From: Geomonas anaerohicana | Lineage (GTDB): Bacteria; Desulfobacterota; Desulfuromonadia; Geobacterales; Geobacteraceae | NCBI RefSeq assembly: GCF_016458305.1 | Contig: NZ_JAEMHL010000007.1 | Location: forward strand, 62,001-126,000 | Direction: 5' to 3' | DNA: 64,000 bases | Shown here: positions 49,241-57,571 of the stretch, in pieces | Layout: every line of letters begins with the position of its first letter | How positions within the stretch are numbered: the first letter of the stretch is position 1 | Translations under genes and position numbers: made by a program | The notes under the pieces: model-generated | What the model saw: the letters and a program-made list of their open reading frames with translations, nothing else | Databases searched by the model: none | What the model was told of the DNA's origin: nothing

Positions 49241-49879
49241 GTGCAGGAACTGTTCAGAGAATACCTGCAGACGCACGGCTACTGGGTGCTCTTCCTGGGG
49301 ACCTTCCTGGAAGGGGAGGCCATCCTCATCTTTGCCGGTTTCCTCGCTTTCCAGGGGTACCTTAGCGTCTACCTGGTTATGGTAGCCGCGCTGGTCGGCT
49401 CCTTCCTCGGTGACCAGTTCTACTTCCACATCGGCCGTACCAAGGGGCCGCAGCTATTGCGGCTCTTCACCACCTTCGCCAGGAAATTCAGGAAGGCCCT
49501 GCGGCTCATCGAGCGCTACGGCACCTTCGTCGCATTCGTATCCCGGTACACCTACGGTTTCCGCATCGTCCTTCCCGTCATCCTCGGCATGACCAGTTTC
49601 CCTTCGCGTCGTTTCCTGTATCTGAACTTCCTCTCCGCCCTGGCCTGGTCCGTCGTGTTCTCCCTGGCCGGTTACCTCTTCGGCAAGACTGCCTCCCTCT
49701 TCATAGAGGATCTGCAGAGCTACGAGCCCTACCTTATGTTGGTATTAGCCGGGATGCTTGCCTGTCTGTGGTCCAGTCACTTCGCCGTGCAGAGGTGGCG
49801 CAAGCGTCACGCGAGGGCCAGGCTCAAGCGCATCAAATCCCGCCCCCGCCGCCCCAAGACCACCTACAACCACCGCTAG
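49241..49879 (+). CDS. DedA family membrane protein
   Basis: 212 residues from a GTG with GGAG 5 nt upstream. Four or more hydrophobic segments are present. The DedA/SNARE-associated motifs are FLGTFLEGEAILIFAGF near the N-terminus and GSFLGDQFYFHIGR, then FVAFVSRYTYGFRIVLPVILGM with the conserved Arg. The family includes undecaprenyl-phosphate or lipid flippases needed for envelope homeostasis. The C-terminus is very basic. Confidence 0.9.
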   Translation: MQELFREYLQTHGYWVLFLGTFLEGEAILIFAGFLAFQGYLSVYLVMVAALVGSFLGDQFYFHIGRTKGPQLLRLFTTFARKFRKALRLIERYGTFVAFVSRYTYGFRIVLPVILGMTSFPSRRFLYLNFLSALAWSVVFSLAGYLFGKTASLFIEDLQSYEPYLMLVLAGMLACLWSSHFAVQRWRKRHARARLKRIKSRPRRPKTTYNHR

Positions 49880-49884
49880 GAGAA

Positions 49885-49917
49885 GGGGACTGGCTCCGCC
49901 AGGTGCCTGTCCCCTTT
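49885..49917 (+). terminator. Hairpin repeat behind the DedA gene
   Basis: Second copy of the GGGGAC-TGGCTCCGCCAGGTGCCT-GTCCCC element seen after topA (20129), here followed by TTT. Likely terminator. Confidence 0.7.
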
Positions 49918-49954
49918 ATCTCAGCATGTGGCTGCAAGTCAAAAGCAGTTACGC

Positions 49955-50066
49955 GAAGACACGAAGTAGTCGCGAAGCACGCAAAGGAAAAGCTTTTTGG
50001 GGTTACCACCCAAAAGGCCTTCTTCCCGTTCTTCGCGGATTCCTAGCGTTCTTTGCGTAACTGCTT
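49955..50066. repeat. CGCAAAG-type repeat cluster
   Basis: Inverted copies of a GCGAAGCACGCAAAG / CTTTGCGTAACTGC theme face each other over about 110 bp. Related to the cluster at 20215-20520. No gene present. Confidence 0.6.
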
Positions 50067-50166
50067 TTCTGGCTCGTTTCTCCGTTGTCAATTGCCCTGG
50101 CTTATGGTCTAATGCCGCCCGCGGCGGGTTTCCGGCCGCACATTCCGCAACGACGAAGGGCATTGC

Positions 50167-50913
50167 ATGGATTTGAAGGAAAGAGTTTCCATCGTACTGG
50201 TCGGGACCCAGAGTCCCGGCAACATAGGGATGGTCTGCCGGGCCATGAAGAACATGGGACTGCGCGACCTGCGCCTTGTCAACCCCTGCCAAGTGGACCA
50301 CCTGGACGCCATCAAGTTCGCCGTCTCCGCGCGCGACCTGTTGGAAAGCGCGCGTATCTTTACCTCCCTGGAGGAGGCCCTCGCCGACAGCGAGTTCTCG
50401 GTGGCGACCACCAGGCGCCACGGCAAGTACCGCGCCGAGATCTCCACCCCGCCCGAGATCGTGGAGCGCTTCGCCGCCTGCGCGCCCAATAGCCGCATGG
50501 CGCTGGTCTTTGGCCGCGAGGACAGCGGACTCACCACCGACGAGGTGGCCATGTGCCGCTGGCAGTCCACCATCGAAACCGCGGACGAATTCGGCTCGCT
50601 GAACCTGTCCCAGGCCGTGCTCATCTTCTGCTACGAATTCCTTAAGGGGGCCGCTCCGGCGCCGGTCAAGGCCGCCCGGGAACTGGCCGGTTCCGCCTCA
50701 CTGGAACCGATGTACGCCCACATGGAAAAGACCTTCCTGAGGATCGGCTACCTGAACCCGCAGAACCCGGACCACATGATGCGCACCATGCGCCGCATCT
50801 TCTCCCGCGCCGAACTGGACGAGCGCGAGGTGGCGTCGCTGCGCGGCCTCTTGTCCCAGATCGATTGGGCCTGCGCCGAATTCAAGGGGAAGAAGGGCGC
50901 CGGATTTCCTTGA
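50167..50913 (+). CDS. trmJ: tRNA (cytidine/uridine-2'-O-)-methyltransferase TrmJ
   Basis: 248 residues, SpoU class. Motif 1 is in VLVGTQSPGNIGMVCRAMKN, motif 2 in ALVFGREDSGLTTDE and motif 3 in EFGSLNLSQAVLIFCYE, all in order. TrmJ methylates the ribose at position 32 of tRNAs through a knotted SPOUT fold. The C-terminal extension (about 175-245) is as in E. coli TrmJ. It precedes surE in this window. Confidence 0.93.
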   Translation: MDLKERVSIVLVGTQSPGNIGMVCRAMKNMGLRDLRLVNPCQVDHLDAIKFAVSARDLLESARIFTSLEEALADSEFSVATTRRHGKYRAEISTPPEIVERFAACAPNSRMALVFGREDSGLTTDEVAMCRWQSTIETADEFGSLNLSQAVLIFCYEFLKGAAPAPVKAARELAGSASLEPMYAHMEKTFLRIGYLNPQNPDHMMRTMRRIFSRAELDEREVASLRGLLSQIDWACAEFKGKKGAGFP

Positions 50914-51019
50914 TGGTTAAAATGTGTTAAAGTTTGTTTCCGCTCCGCCGAAGCGATCTGGGTGAGGCGGACGCTGTATCTGGACCTGTTCTGCTGTAAC
51001 TGACTGCGAGGGACCTACC

Positions 51020-51766
51020 GTGAAGATTCTCCTTACCAACGACGACGGTGTGCATTCCCCCGGCCTGGCCGCCCTCATAGAGCGGGTGTCCCAGGTGGCG
51101 GAGGTGGTCGTGGTGGCGCCGGACCGCGAGCAGAGCGCGGTCTCCCACGCGCTCACGCTGCACCATCCCCTGCGTGCCGCGCGCATCGCCGACAACGTCT
51201 ACGCGGTGGAGGGGACCCCCACCGACTGCGTCAACCTCGGCATCCACAGCCTTCTTTCCTTCCGCCCCGACCTGGTCATCTCCGGGGTCAACCGCGGCGC
51301 CAACCTGGGCGACGACGTCACCTACTCCGGCACGGTGGCGGCCGCCCTGGAGGCGACCCTGATGGGCATCCCCGCCATCGCCGTCTCGCTGGCCACCCGC
51401 AGCGCCGGCGAGAACTTCGACTCCGCCGCCGCCTTCGCGGCCCAACTGGCCCTGAGCGTACAGCGTCGCGGGCTGCCGCGCGACACCTATCTCAACGTGA
51501 ACGTCCCCGACGTCCCGGCAGGTGAGCTCCTCCCGGCCCAGATCACCCGCCAGGGAAAGCGCAGTTACGAGGGGACCATCGTGGACAAGGTCGATCCCCG
51601 GGGGCGTAACTACTACTGGATCGGCACCCTGGACCTGAGTTTCCAGGACGTTCCCGGCACCGATTACCATGCCGTTTCGCGCGGCCACGTCTCCATTTCG
51701 CCGCTGCACATCGACCTCACCAACCACGCCGCCATCGGCGAGTTGCAGGGGTGGGAACTGCCGTGA
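51020..51766 (+). CDS. surE: 5'/3'-nucleotidase SurE
   Basis: 248 residues, standard length. The metal site is LLTNDDGVHSPG (D8, D9), followed by VVAPDREQSAVSHALTL and SGVNRGANLGDDVTYSGTVAAA, hallmarks of SurE. It hydrolyses nucleoside monophosphates and short polyphosphate. First gene of the conserved surE-pcm-rpoS stationary-phase set. Confidence 0.96.
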   Translation: MKILLTNDDGVHSPGLAALIERVSQVAEVVVVAPDREQSAVSHALTLHHPLRAARIADNVYAVEGTPTDCVNLGIHSLLSFRPDLVISGVNRGANLGDDVTYSGTVAAALEATLMGIPAIAVSLATRSAGENFDSAAAFAAQLALSVQRRGLPRDTYLNVNVPDVPAGELLPAQITRQGKRSYEGTIVDKVDPRGRNYYWIGTLDLSFQDVPGTDYHAVSRGHVSISPLHIDLTNHAAIGELQGWELP

Positions 51767-51825
51767 TGCTGGACTTTTAGCACGTCATTTGTTATATTTC
51801 CCCGCTGCCAAAGATCGGGGGGGGA

Positions 51826-52470
51826 ATGAATTCAGCTGTAGCACGCAAGAGGATGGTCGCCGAACTGGTGAAACGCGGTATCACGGACCAGCGGGTGATC
51901 AACACCATGCTGGAGTTGCCCAGACACATATTCGTGGAAGAGGCGATGGCCGCCCAGGCCTACAGCGACGGCTCCCTTCCCATCGGAGAGAAGCAGACCA
52001 TCTCGCAGCCCTACATCGTGGCGCGCATGACCGAACTCCTCGCCCTCACCGGGCGTGAGAAGGTGCTGGAGCTGGGCACCGGCTCCGGATACCAGGCCGC
52101 CGTTTTGGCTAGCCTTGCCGACCGCGTCTGCACCGTCGAGAGGATCCGCCCGCTGGCCATGAAGGCGCGCAAGGCGCTGGACAGCCTGAGGCTTTTGAAC
52201 GTGAACCTGAAGATCGGGGACGGCACCGAGGGGTGGCCCGAGGAGGCGCCTTTCGACGCCATCCTGGTTACCGCCGGGGCTCCCGCCCTGCCGGAGTGCC
52301 TGGTCGAACAGCTGGCGCCCGGAGGGAGGCTGGTGATCCCGGTCGGGGACCGCGTGGATCAGAAACTGTTGGTGATACGGAAGGCGGCCGACGGCAGCGT
52401 GACCCGCGAGGACGCCGACGACTGCCGCTTTGTGAGACTGATCGGCAAAAACGGCTGGAACGACGAGTAG
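51826..52470 (+). CDS. pcm: Protein-L-isoaspartate O-methyltransferase
   Basis: 214 residues. [20 protein letters not shown] is the PCMT substrate-loop motif. [16 protein letters not shown] is SAM motif I, and the [11 protein letters not shown] segment follows. It repairs isoaspartyl damage in ageing proteins using SAM. GGGGGG precedes the ATG. Neighbours are surE and rpoS, as in many proteobacteria, but no nlpD lies between pcm and rpoS. Confidence 0.96.
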   Translation: MNSAVARKRMVAELVKRGITDQRVINTMLELPRHIFVEEAMAAQAYSDGSLPIGEKQTISQPYIVARMTELLALTGREKVLELGTGSGYQAAVLASLADRVCTVERIRPLAMKARKALDSLRLLNVNLKIGDGTEGWPEEAPFDAILVTAGAPALPECLVEQLAPGGRLVIPVGDRVDQKLLVIRKAADGSVTREDADDCRFVRLIGKNGWNDE

Positions 52471-52518
52471 CAGCACAGGTTGCCCCACATCACTCTGGCT
52501 TTGCCAAAGGAGTCTGGC

Positions 52519-53517
52519 ATGGAAAACGACGAGCTTTTGGAGGAGAAGGATCCTCTCTTTCTTGATGGCGAACACGATCATGACCCGGACCCGGATGCCC
52601 TCGAACTCGAAGAGGTAGAGGAGGTCGAGGAGGCGGAAGAGGTCGAGGAAGAAGAGATCAAGGCCGCCGTGGTGGAGCACTTCGATGACGCCATCAAGCT
52701 CTACCTGCGCGAGATCCAGAAGACCAAGCTTCTGACCGCGGACGAGGAGAAGGAGCTTGCCGCGCGCATCGACCTGGGCGACAAGGCCGCGCGCGACCGG
52801 ATGATCGTCTCCAACCTGCGCCTGGTGGTGAAGATCGCCAAGCGCTACATAAACCGCGGCCTCCCCTTCCTCGACCTGATCGAAGAGGGGAACATGGGTC
52901 TCATCAAGGCGGTGGAGCGCTTCAAGCTCTCCAAGGAATGCCGCTTCTCCACCTACGCCACCTGGTGGATCAGGCAGTCCATCGAGCGCGCCCTGGTGAA
53001 CCAGTCGCGCACCATCCGCCTGCCGGTGCACGTCTCCGACGACATCAACAAGATGCTCAGGGTGACCCGCGAGCTGGTGCAGAAGATGAACCGCGAGCCG
53101 ACCGTGAAGGAAGTCGCCGACGCGCTCGAGGTGAACGTCACCTACGTGCGCCGGCTCATGGTGCTCCTGAAGAAGACCTACTCCATCGAGCGCCCCATGG
53201 GGGAGAACAACGACTACTTCCTCATCGACACCATCGAGGACACCTCGACCATCTCGCCCGCGGTGCTGCTGGAGGACCTGAACAAGTACGAGCTGGTCTC
53301 CAAGTGGTTCGAGACCCTCTCCGACGCGGAGAAAAAGATCCTGACGCTCCGTTTCGGCCTGGACGACAAGGACCCGCAGACCCTGGACACCATCGGGCGC
53401 AGCTTCGGCGTCACCCGCGAGCGGATCCGCCAGATCGAGGCGAAGTCGCTGGAGAAACTGAGAAAAATAGTGGAAGCCACCGACATAATGGGGCGCAGTG
53501 CAACTACTGGTAATTAA
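52519..53517 (+). CDS. rpoS: RNA polymerase sigma factor RpoS
   Basis: 332 residues from the ATG with AAAGGAG upstream. The N-terminal ~50 residues are extremely acidic (runs of Glu/Asp), then come sigma70 regions 1.2 ([15 protein letters not shown]), 2 ([30 protein letters not shown] and [13 protein letters not shown]), 3 and 4 (LTLRFGLDD and [19 protein letters not shown]). The surE-pcm-rpoS context argues for RpoS rather than another group-2 sigma factor. It governs stationary-phase and stress genes, with regulation probably post-transcriptional. Confidence 0.92.
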   Translation: MENDELLEEKDPLFLDGEHDHDPDPDALELEEVEEVEEAEEVEEEEIKAAVVEHFDDAIKLYLREIQKTKLLTADEEKELAARIDLGDKAARDRMIVSNLRLVVKIAKRYINRGLPFLDLIEEGNMGLIKAVERFKLSKECRFSTYATWWIRQSIERALVNQSRTIRLPVHVSDDINKMLRVTRELVQKMNREPTVKEVADALEVNVTYVRRLMVLLKKTYSIERPMGENNDYFLIDTIEDTSTISPAVLLEDLNKYELVSKWFETLSDAEKKILTLRFGLDDKDPQTLDTIGRSFGVTRERIRQIEAKSLEKLRKIVEATDIMGRSATTGN

Positions 53518-53528
53518 AGGAGCGGCCG

Positions 53529-54050
53529 TTGGACATGGAAGATCTTAAAAGCATCATCAGGAACATCCCGGACTTCCCCAAGAAGGGGATTCTCTTCAAA
53601 GACATCACCACGCTTTTAGGGGACGCCAAGTCGTTTCAGCGCATGGTAGACCTCATGTCCCACCGTTACGTGGGGCAGAAGATCGACAAGGTAGTCGGTG
53701 TCGAGGCGCGCGGCTTCATCATCGGCGCCGCCCTCGCGTACAAGCTGGGTGCCGGCATCGTGCTGGTGAGAAAGCCGGGCAAGCTTCCTTCCAAAACCTT
53801 CAAGAAGACCTACGATCTCGAGTACGGCACCGACACCCTTGAGATCCACACCGACGCCTTCAACAAGGGTGATCGCGTGCTGATCGCCGACGACCTCCTG
53901 GCCACCGGCGGCACCATGGCCGCAGTCGTCGACATGATCACCGCCATGGACGTCGAGTTGGTCGAGTGCTGCTTCATGGCCGAGCTCGAATTCCTGGAAG
54001 GCGCCAAGAAGTTGCCTGAGGGCAAGGTCTTCTCGTTGTTGAAGTTTTAA
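53529..54050 (+). CDS. apt: Adenine phosphoribosyltransferase
   Basis: 173 residues. It begins [25 protein letters not shown], the APT signature, and carries [15 protein letters not shown] and the PRPP-binding [14 protein letters not shown]. It salvages adenine to AMP. The best Shine-Dalgarno spacing (AAGGAG, 6 nt) points to the TTG at 53529; an ATG two codons later is too far from it. Follows rpoS by 11 bp. Confidence 0.95.
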   Translation: MDMEDLKSIIRNIPDFPKKGILFKDITTLLGDAKSFQRMVDLMSHRYVGQKIDKVVGVEARGFIIGAALAYKLGAGIVLVRKPGKLPSKTFKKTYDLEYGTDTLEIHTDAFNKGDRVLIADDLLATGGTMAAVVDMITAMDVELVECCFMAELEFLEGAKKLPEGKVFSLLKF

Positions 54051-54059
54051 TAAAACTTC

Positions 54060-54088
54060 TTGCCAAACAGGCGGTGGTATTGTATAAA
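54060..54088 (+). promoter_or_regulatory. Promoter of tRNA-Arg
   Basis: TTGCCA, a 17-nt spacer and TATAAA, 13 bp before the tRNA. Confidence 0.7.
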
Positions 54089-54101
54089 GTCCGTCTGACT
54101 T

Positions 54102-54178
54102 GTCCCCGTAGCTCAGCAGGATAGAGCACTTCCCTCCTAAGGAAGGGGTCGGACGTTCGAATCGTCTCGGGGACGCCA
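54102..54178 (+). tRNA. tRNA-Arg (anticodon CCT)
   Basis: 77 nt including encoded CCA. The acceptor GTCCCCG pairs with CGGGGAC. The anticodon arm CTTCC-CTCCTAA-GGAAG gives CCT, reading AGG. The T-arm is GACGTTCGAATCGTC. It marks the edge of the low-GC region and is a plausible integration site. Confidence 0.95.
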
Positions 54179-54187
54179 ATGAAAATA

Positions 54188-54219
54188 AAGGGTTACAGCA
54201 AACGCTGTAGCCCTTTTTT
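54188..54219 (+). terminator. Terminator of tRNA-Arg
   Basis: The stem AAGGGTTACAGC-AAAC-GCTGTAGCCCTT has one G-T wobble and is followed by TTTTC. Behind it, up to 54388, I see no gene. Confidence 0.85.
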
Positions 54220-54388
54220 CTTTTATTTTCTGTTTGGGTAACACATGGGTAACATTGTGGGGGCGGAAGAGTGTACTTGGCTGTAGCTCTATGCAGTTTA
54301 ATCTTTGCTAACCTCTTGCGCTGTGATAATTTGCGCTCTCTGCTGATCGTGGGGCGGTGCATGAAACTCTTCTATGGAAAGGAGTTTT

Positions 54389-54596
54389 ATGGTCCCTCCA
54401 AAGAAAAACGTTAATGGCACCGTTGCTGATATCGGCTATGAGGCTGAACTATCGCAGACGGCAGGATGGCGCGACAGGAGTTGTAGCCAACGAGCGGGAC
54501 ACGAGGTCTCCCGTCACCTGGCGCGATGCTCTGCTACCGAAGCTTCTATCAGGCAAACTCCGAGTTTCGGCTATGGAATGTGAGGGTATGGTATGA
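54389..54596 (+). pseudogene. Chimeric remnant: hsdM start joined to hsdS end
   Basis: The ATG at 54389, with AAAGGAG upstream, begins a protein whose first ~25 residues (NVNGTVADIGYEAEL) match the N-terminus of type I methylase subunit HsdM. The similarity ends by about 54460. In another frame, the last ~25 codons before the TGA at 54594-54596 (TWRDALLPKLLSGKLRVSA) match the C-terminus of specificity subunit HsdS. Most of hsdM and hsdS is therefore missing, by a deletion that also shifted frame. The hsdM reading frame stops at 54583. The ATGA overlap of the hsdS stop with the TIR gene shows the ancestral operon order hsdM-hsdS-TIR. Confidence 0.7.
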
Positions 54597-55657
54597 GTAG
54601 GCAGGAATATGACATCCCGAAGAACGTCGACCACTATCTAGCTATCGTATCGAAGCTGTATTCACAGGAAGGTGAACAGCTGAAACAAGAGATTCTTGTC
54701 AACGCCCAAGTCCGCGTTCATGAGGGGTGGAGTTGTGACAACTGGAATGGCGGTACCTATGGCCATGCACTTTATTTGAGTATACCGGAGGCGATTTTCC
54801 TTGGTATCGTTCGTGATCGTGACAATCTGCAAGCGGCGATCAAGGATGACATCAACAAGGTGCACAACGTCAAGAACGAGTTCATAGAAGAAGTTTTTAT
54901 CGAGATGGAGGTGACAGAGGACAAGGATTGGCGGAAAGAATCCGGCCTCCTTATGCGTGGCAAGCGCGTTATCTCACCTGAAGCAGAGAAGCGGATATGG
55001 TCGGATAGCGGATTCAGGGTTTTTCTCAGCCATAAGACCGAGGCCAAGAAAGAAACGGCTGAACTCAAACAGGCTCTGAAGCTGTACGGCATCTCATGCT
55101 TTGTTGCACATGAAGATATCCACCCGACGCACGAATGGCAGAATGAGATAGAGAACGCTCTTGGCTCCATGGACGCGCTGGTTGCGCTCATGACAGAAGG
55201 ATTCCATGACAGCAACTGGACCGATCAGGAAGTCGGATTTGCCTTCGGCAGAGGAGTTCCGATCATAGCGGTGCGACTTGGGAAGGACCCTTACGGATTT
55301 ATTGGTAAATTTCAGGCTTTGACGTGCCCATGGAACATGGCCCCGCTGGAGATCGTCAAGCTACTTATCAAGCACGATAAGATGGTTGATACGTACGTTT
55401 CTGCCGTAGAGACTTGCAGCAGTTGGAACAACGGGATAGCCATCGCCCAAGCACTCCCATTCATTGATCGTATATCGGATGCTCAGGAAGCTCGGTTGTT
55501 GAGGGCATACAACGAGAACGGCGAAGTCAACGGAAGCTTTGGTTTCAATGGCGGCAAGCCTTCGCAATATGGCAGAGGCTTAGCATATCATCTCAATCGA
55601 ATTACAGGCAGGACCTACAATCGTCAGTCAGACTGGACACTTTCGGTGACATCATGA
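54593..55657 (+). CDS. TIR-domain protein, candidate defence gene
   Basis: 354 residues. N-terminal ~130 residues form a domain (segment DNWNGGTYGHALYLSIPEAIFLG) of a kind that I recall ahead of effector domains in prokaryotic defence proteins; that similarity is tentative. The TIR domain at 141-250 has FRVFLSHKTEAKKETAELK, then SCFVAHED and EWQNEIENALGSMDALVALM. A Glu in the NEIE motif (185 or 187) is the likely NADase catalytic residue. The C-terminal ~90 residues (275-354) are unassigned. It overlaps the HsdS remnant at its start and the SIR2 gene at its end (ATGA both times). The pairing resembles Thoeris (TIR plus SIR2), but the partner lacks an obvious SLOG domain. Confidence 0.75.
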   Translation: MSRQEYDIPKNVDHYLAIVSKLYSQEGEQLKQEILVNAQVRVHEGWSCDNWNGGTYGHALYLSIPEAIFLGIVRDRDNLQAAIKDDINKVHNVKNEFIEEVFIEMEVTEDKDWRKESGLLMRGKRVISPEAEKRIWSDSGFRVFLSHKTEAKKETAELKQALKLYGISCFVAHEDIHPTHEWQNEIENALGSMDALVALMTEGFHDSNWTDQEVGFAFGRGVPIIAVRLGKDPYGFIGKFQALTCPWNMAPLEIVKLLIKHDKMVDTYVSAVETCSSWNNGIAIAQALPFIDRISDAQEARLLRAYNENGEVNGSFGFNGGKPSQYGRGLAYHLNRITGRTYNRQSDWTLSVTS

Positions 55658-57411
55658 TAGATCCGATACACTCACTTTCATTCTCGATTCACTCCAACAA
55701 GGGGGTATACGCTGTTTTGCTCGGCTCGGGCATCTCAAGGTCGGCTAAGATACCTACAGGCTGGGAAGTCACTCTTGACCTTGTCCGCAAGCTTGCAGCG
55801 ATTTCTGGTGAACCTTGCGATCCGTCACCCGCAGAGTGGTACAGGGCAAAGTTCAATCGAGACCCTGACTACTCAGTGCTTCTCGCGACACTCGCCAAGA
55901 CTCCATCTGAACGTCAACAATTGTTGCGGGGATATTGGGAACCCACCGATCTGGAGCGTGAGGAGGGGGCAAAGCTGCCAACGGCGGCCCACCAAGCAAT
56001 AGCCTCTCTAGTGGAACAAGGCTTTATAAGGATAATCATCACCACTAACTTCGACAGGTTAATGGAGGCCGCGCTTGCAGATGTAGGTATAACACCGACA
56101 GTCCTGAGCATTCCAGACCAGGTACACGGAACGTTACCTTTGATCCATACCCGTTGCTGCGTCTTCAAGGTTCATGGAGACTACTTGGATACTCGCATTC
56201 TTAATACTCCAGAGGAACTAGCATCCTACCCACCCGAATTCGATGCCCTGCTCGATCGTATCTTCGACGAGTTTGGTTTGATCGTCTGCGGGTGGTCGGC
56301 GGACTGGGATGAAGCGTTGAGGCGAGCTATATTCAGGACCCCATGCAGGCGGTTCGCTACCTACTGGGCTGCTCATGGAGAGCCAAGCTCTACAGCGCAG
56401 CAGTTGATCGCCCATCGGAATGCCAACGTCATTAACATCGATGGTTCCGATTCCTTCTTTCAAGCATTACAACAACAGGTACAGTCGTTGGAGGAGTTTT
56501 CGCGCCCACACCCCCTGTCGATTGAGGCTGCTGTGACAAGTCTGAAGCGGTACTTGAGTGAACCGCGCTTTCGCATACAGTTGGACGACCTTGTTAGTTG
56601 TGAGATTGATCGGATTATTGCGGCCACGTCTGGTCCGAAGTTCTCTGTAACCAATCCCGTCCCAGATCTTACTAACTCTACTGCTCGCGCACGAACTTAT
56701 GAGGCAGTCAGCTCAACTATGGTTGCCATGGCGACTATCGGAGGACGATGGGTAGAGGAGCAACATTATACAGTCTGGCAACGCGCCCTTGAGAGGCTGG
56801 TCCTGGCCATTCCGCGTGAAGTCAATGGTACTACTTATATAATGTGGGCAGGCCTGCAGAGATATCCAGCGACTTTGTTGCTCTATACCTTAGGTATCGC
56901 ATCGTTGGAGGCCGGGTGCCTGCAATTCTTGGGCAAGCTCTTCTCCACTCAGATCCACCTAGAATATCAGGAACCAGTTGCTGTCGTGACAATGCTACCT
57001 CCGTGTTGCATGTTTGAAGATAGTCATGTAGCCCGACAGCTTGAGGGAATGGAGCGTCGCCACGCACCGATGAATGATTGGATACACAACTTTCTGCGCC
57101 CCCAGTTCAAGCAGACATTCCCAAGCGATAAACGGTTCACTCTGTTGTTTGACAAGCTGGAGATATTAATGGCGATGAGCTGTGCATATCATTCCAGCAA
57201 TTCTGGTAGCTCATACTGGGCACCACCAGGTGCCTTTGGTTACCGGCACAGTTCACGAGACGCCGTGCTGAAGGAGATCCAAGAGTCCATCGAAAAGAAA
57301 GGAGAACAGTCGCCGTATATTTCCAGTGGTATCTTCGGCACCTCGGTTGAGACCTGTAACGACTCTCTTAAGGCTTTCAAGTCATTCATCGCCCAGATTA
57401 GATGGTACTGA
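55654..57411 (+). CDS. SIR2-domain protein, candidate NAD-consuming effector
   Basis: 585 residues, no signal or membrane segment. The N-terminal ~280 residues match the SIR2-like (SIR2_2) family. LLGSGISRSAKIPTGWEV (22-39) binds NAD, TTNFDRLMEAAL (near 130) and FKVHGDYLD with the catalytic-type His (about 173) follow, then LIVCGWSADWDEALRRAI. The remaining 300 residues are not recognised and do not look like the SLOG domain of Thoeris ThsA. It starts within the TIR gene's stop (4-bp overlap), so the two are made together. Prediction: a TIR-made or infection-linked signal triggers NAD depletion. GC is below the host core. Confidence 0.75.
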   Translation: MIDPIHSLSFSIHSNKGVYAVLLGSGISRSAKIPTGWEVTLDLVRKLAAISGEPCDPSPAEWYRAKFNRDPDYSVLLATLAKTPSERQQLLRGYWEPTDLEREEGAKLPTAAHQAIASLVEQGFIRIIITTNFDRLMEAALADVGITPTVLSIPDQVHGTLPLIHTRCCVFKVHGDYLDTRILNTPEELASYPPEFDALLDRIFDEFGLIVCGWSADWDEALRRAIFRTPCRRFATYWAAHGEPSSTAQQLIAHRNANVINIDGSDSFFQALQQQVQSLEEFSRPHPLSIEAAVTSLKRYLSEPRFRIQLDDLVSCEIDRIIAATSGPKFSVTNPVPDLTNSTARARTYEAVSSTMVAMATIGGRWVEEQHYTVWQRALERLVLAIPREVNGTTYIMWAGLQRYPATLLLYTLGIASLEAGCLQFLGKLFSTQIHLEYQEPVAVVTMLPPCCMFEDSHVARQLEGMERRHAPMNDWIHNFLRPQFKQTFPSDKRFTLLFDKLEILMAMSCAYHSSNSGSSYWAPPGAFGYRHSSRDAVLKEIQESIEKKGEQSPYISSGIFGTSVETCNDSLKAFKSFIAQIRWY

Positions 57412-57571
57412 CCAGGAGCCAATCTCATGGGCAACCTCAATGAATCGTGATGGAACAAGCACGCGGTGTTCGCTGCAGTGCCTCGGATACACTGACAATA
57501 TAAAAGGTAGTGGGGATAACCAAAAAGCTTGATTTCTTTAGTTGTATGTAAATATTTAGGTGAGGAGTGAA

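Noticed and set aside
55654-57411. Classical Thoeris ThsA
   Set aside because: The SIR2 part and the TIR neighbour fit, but I cannot see a SLOG domain in the C-terminal half; kept as Thoeris-like only.
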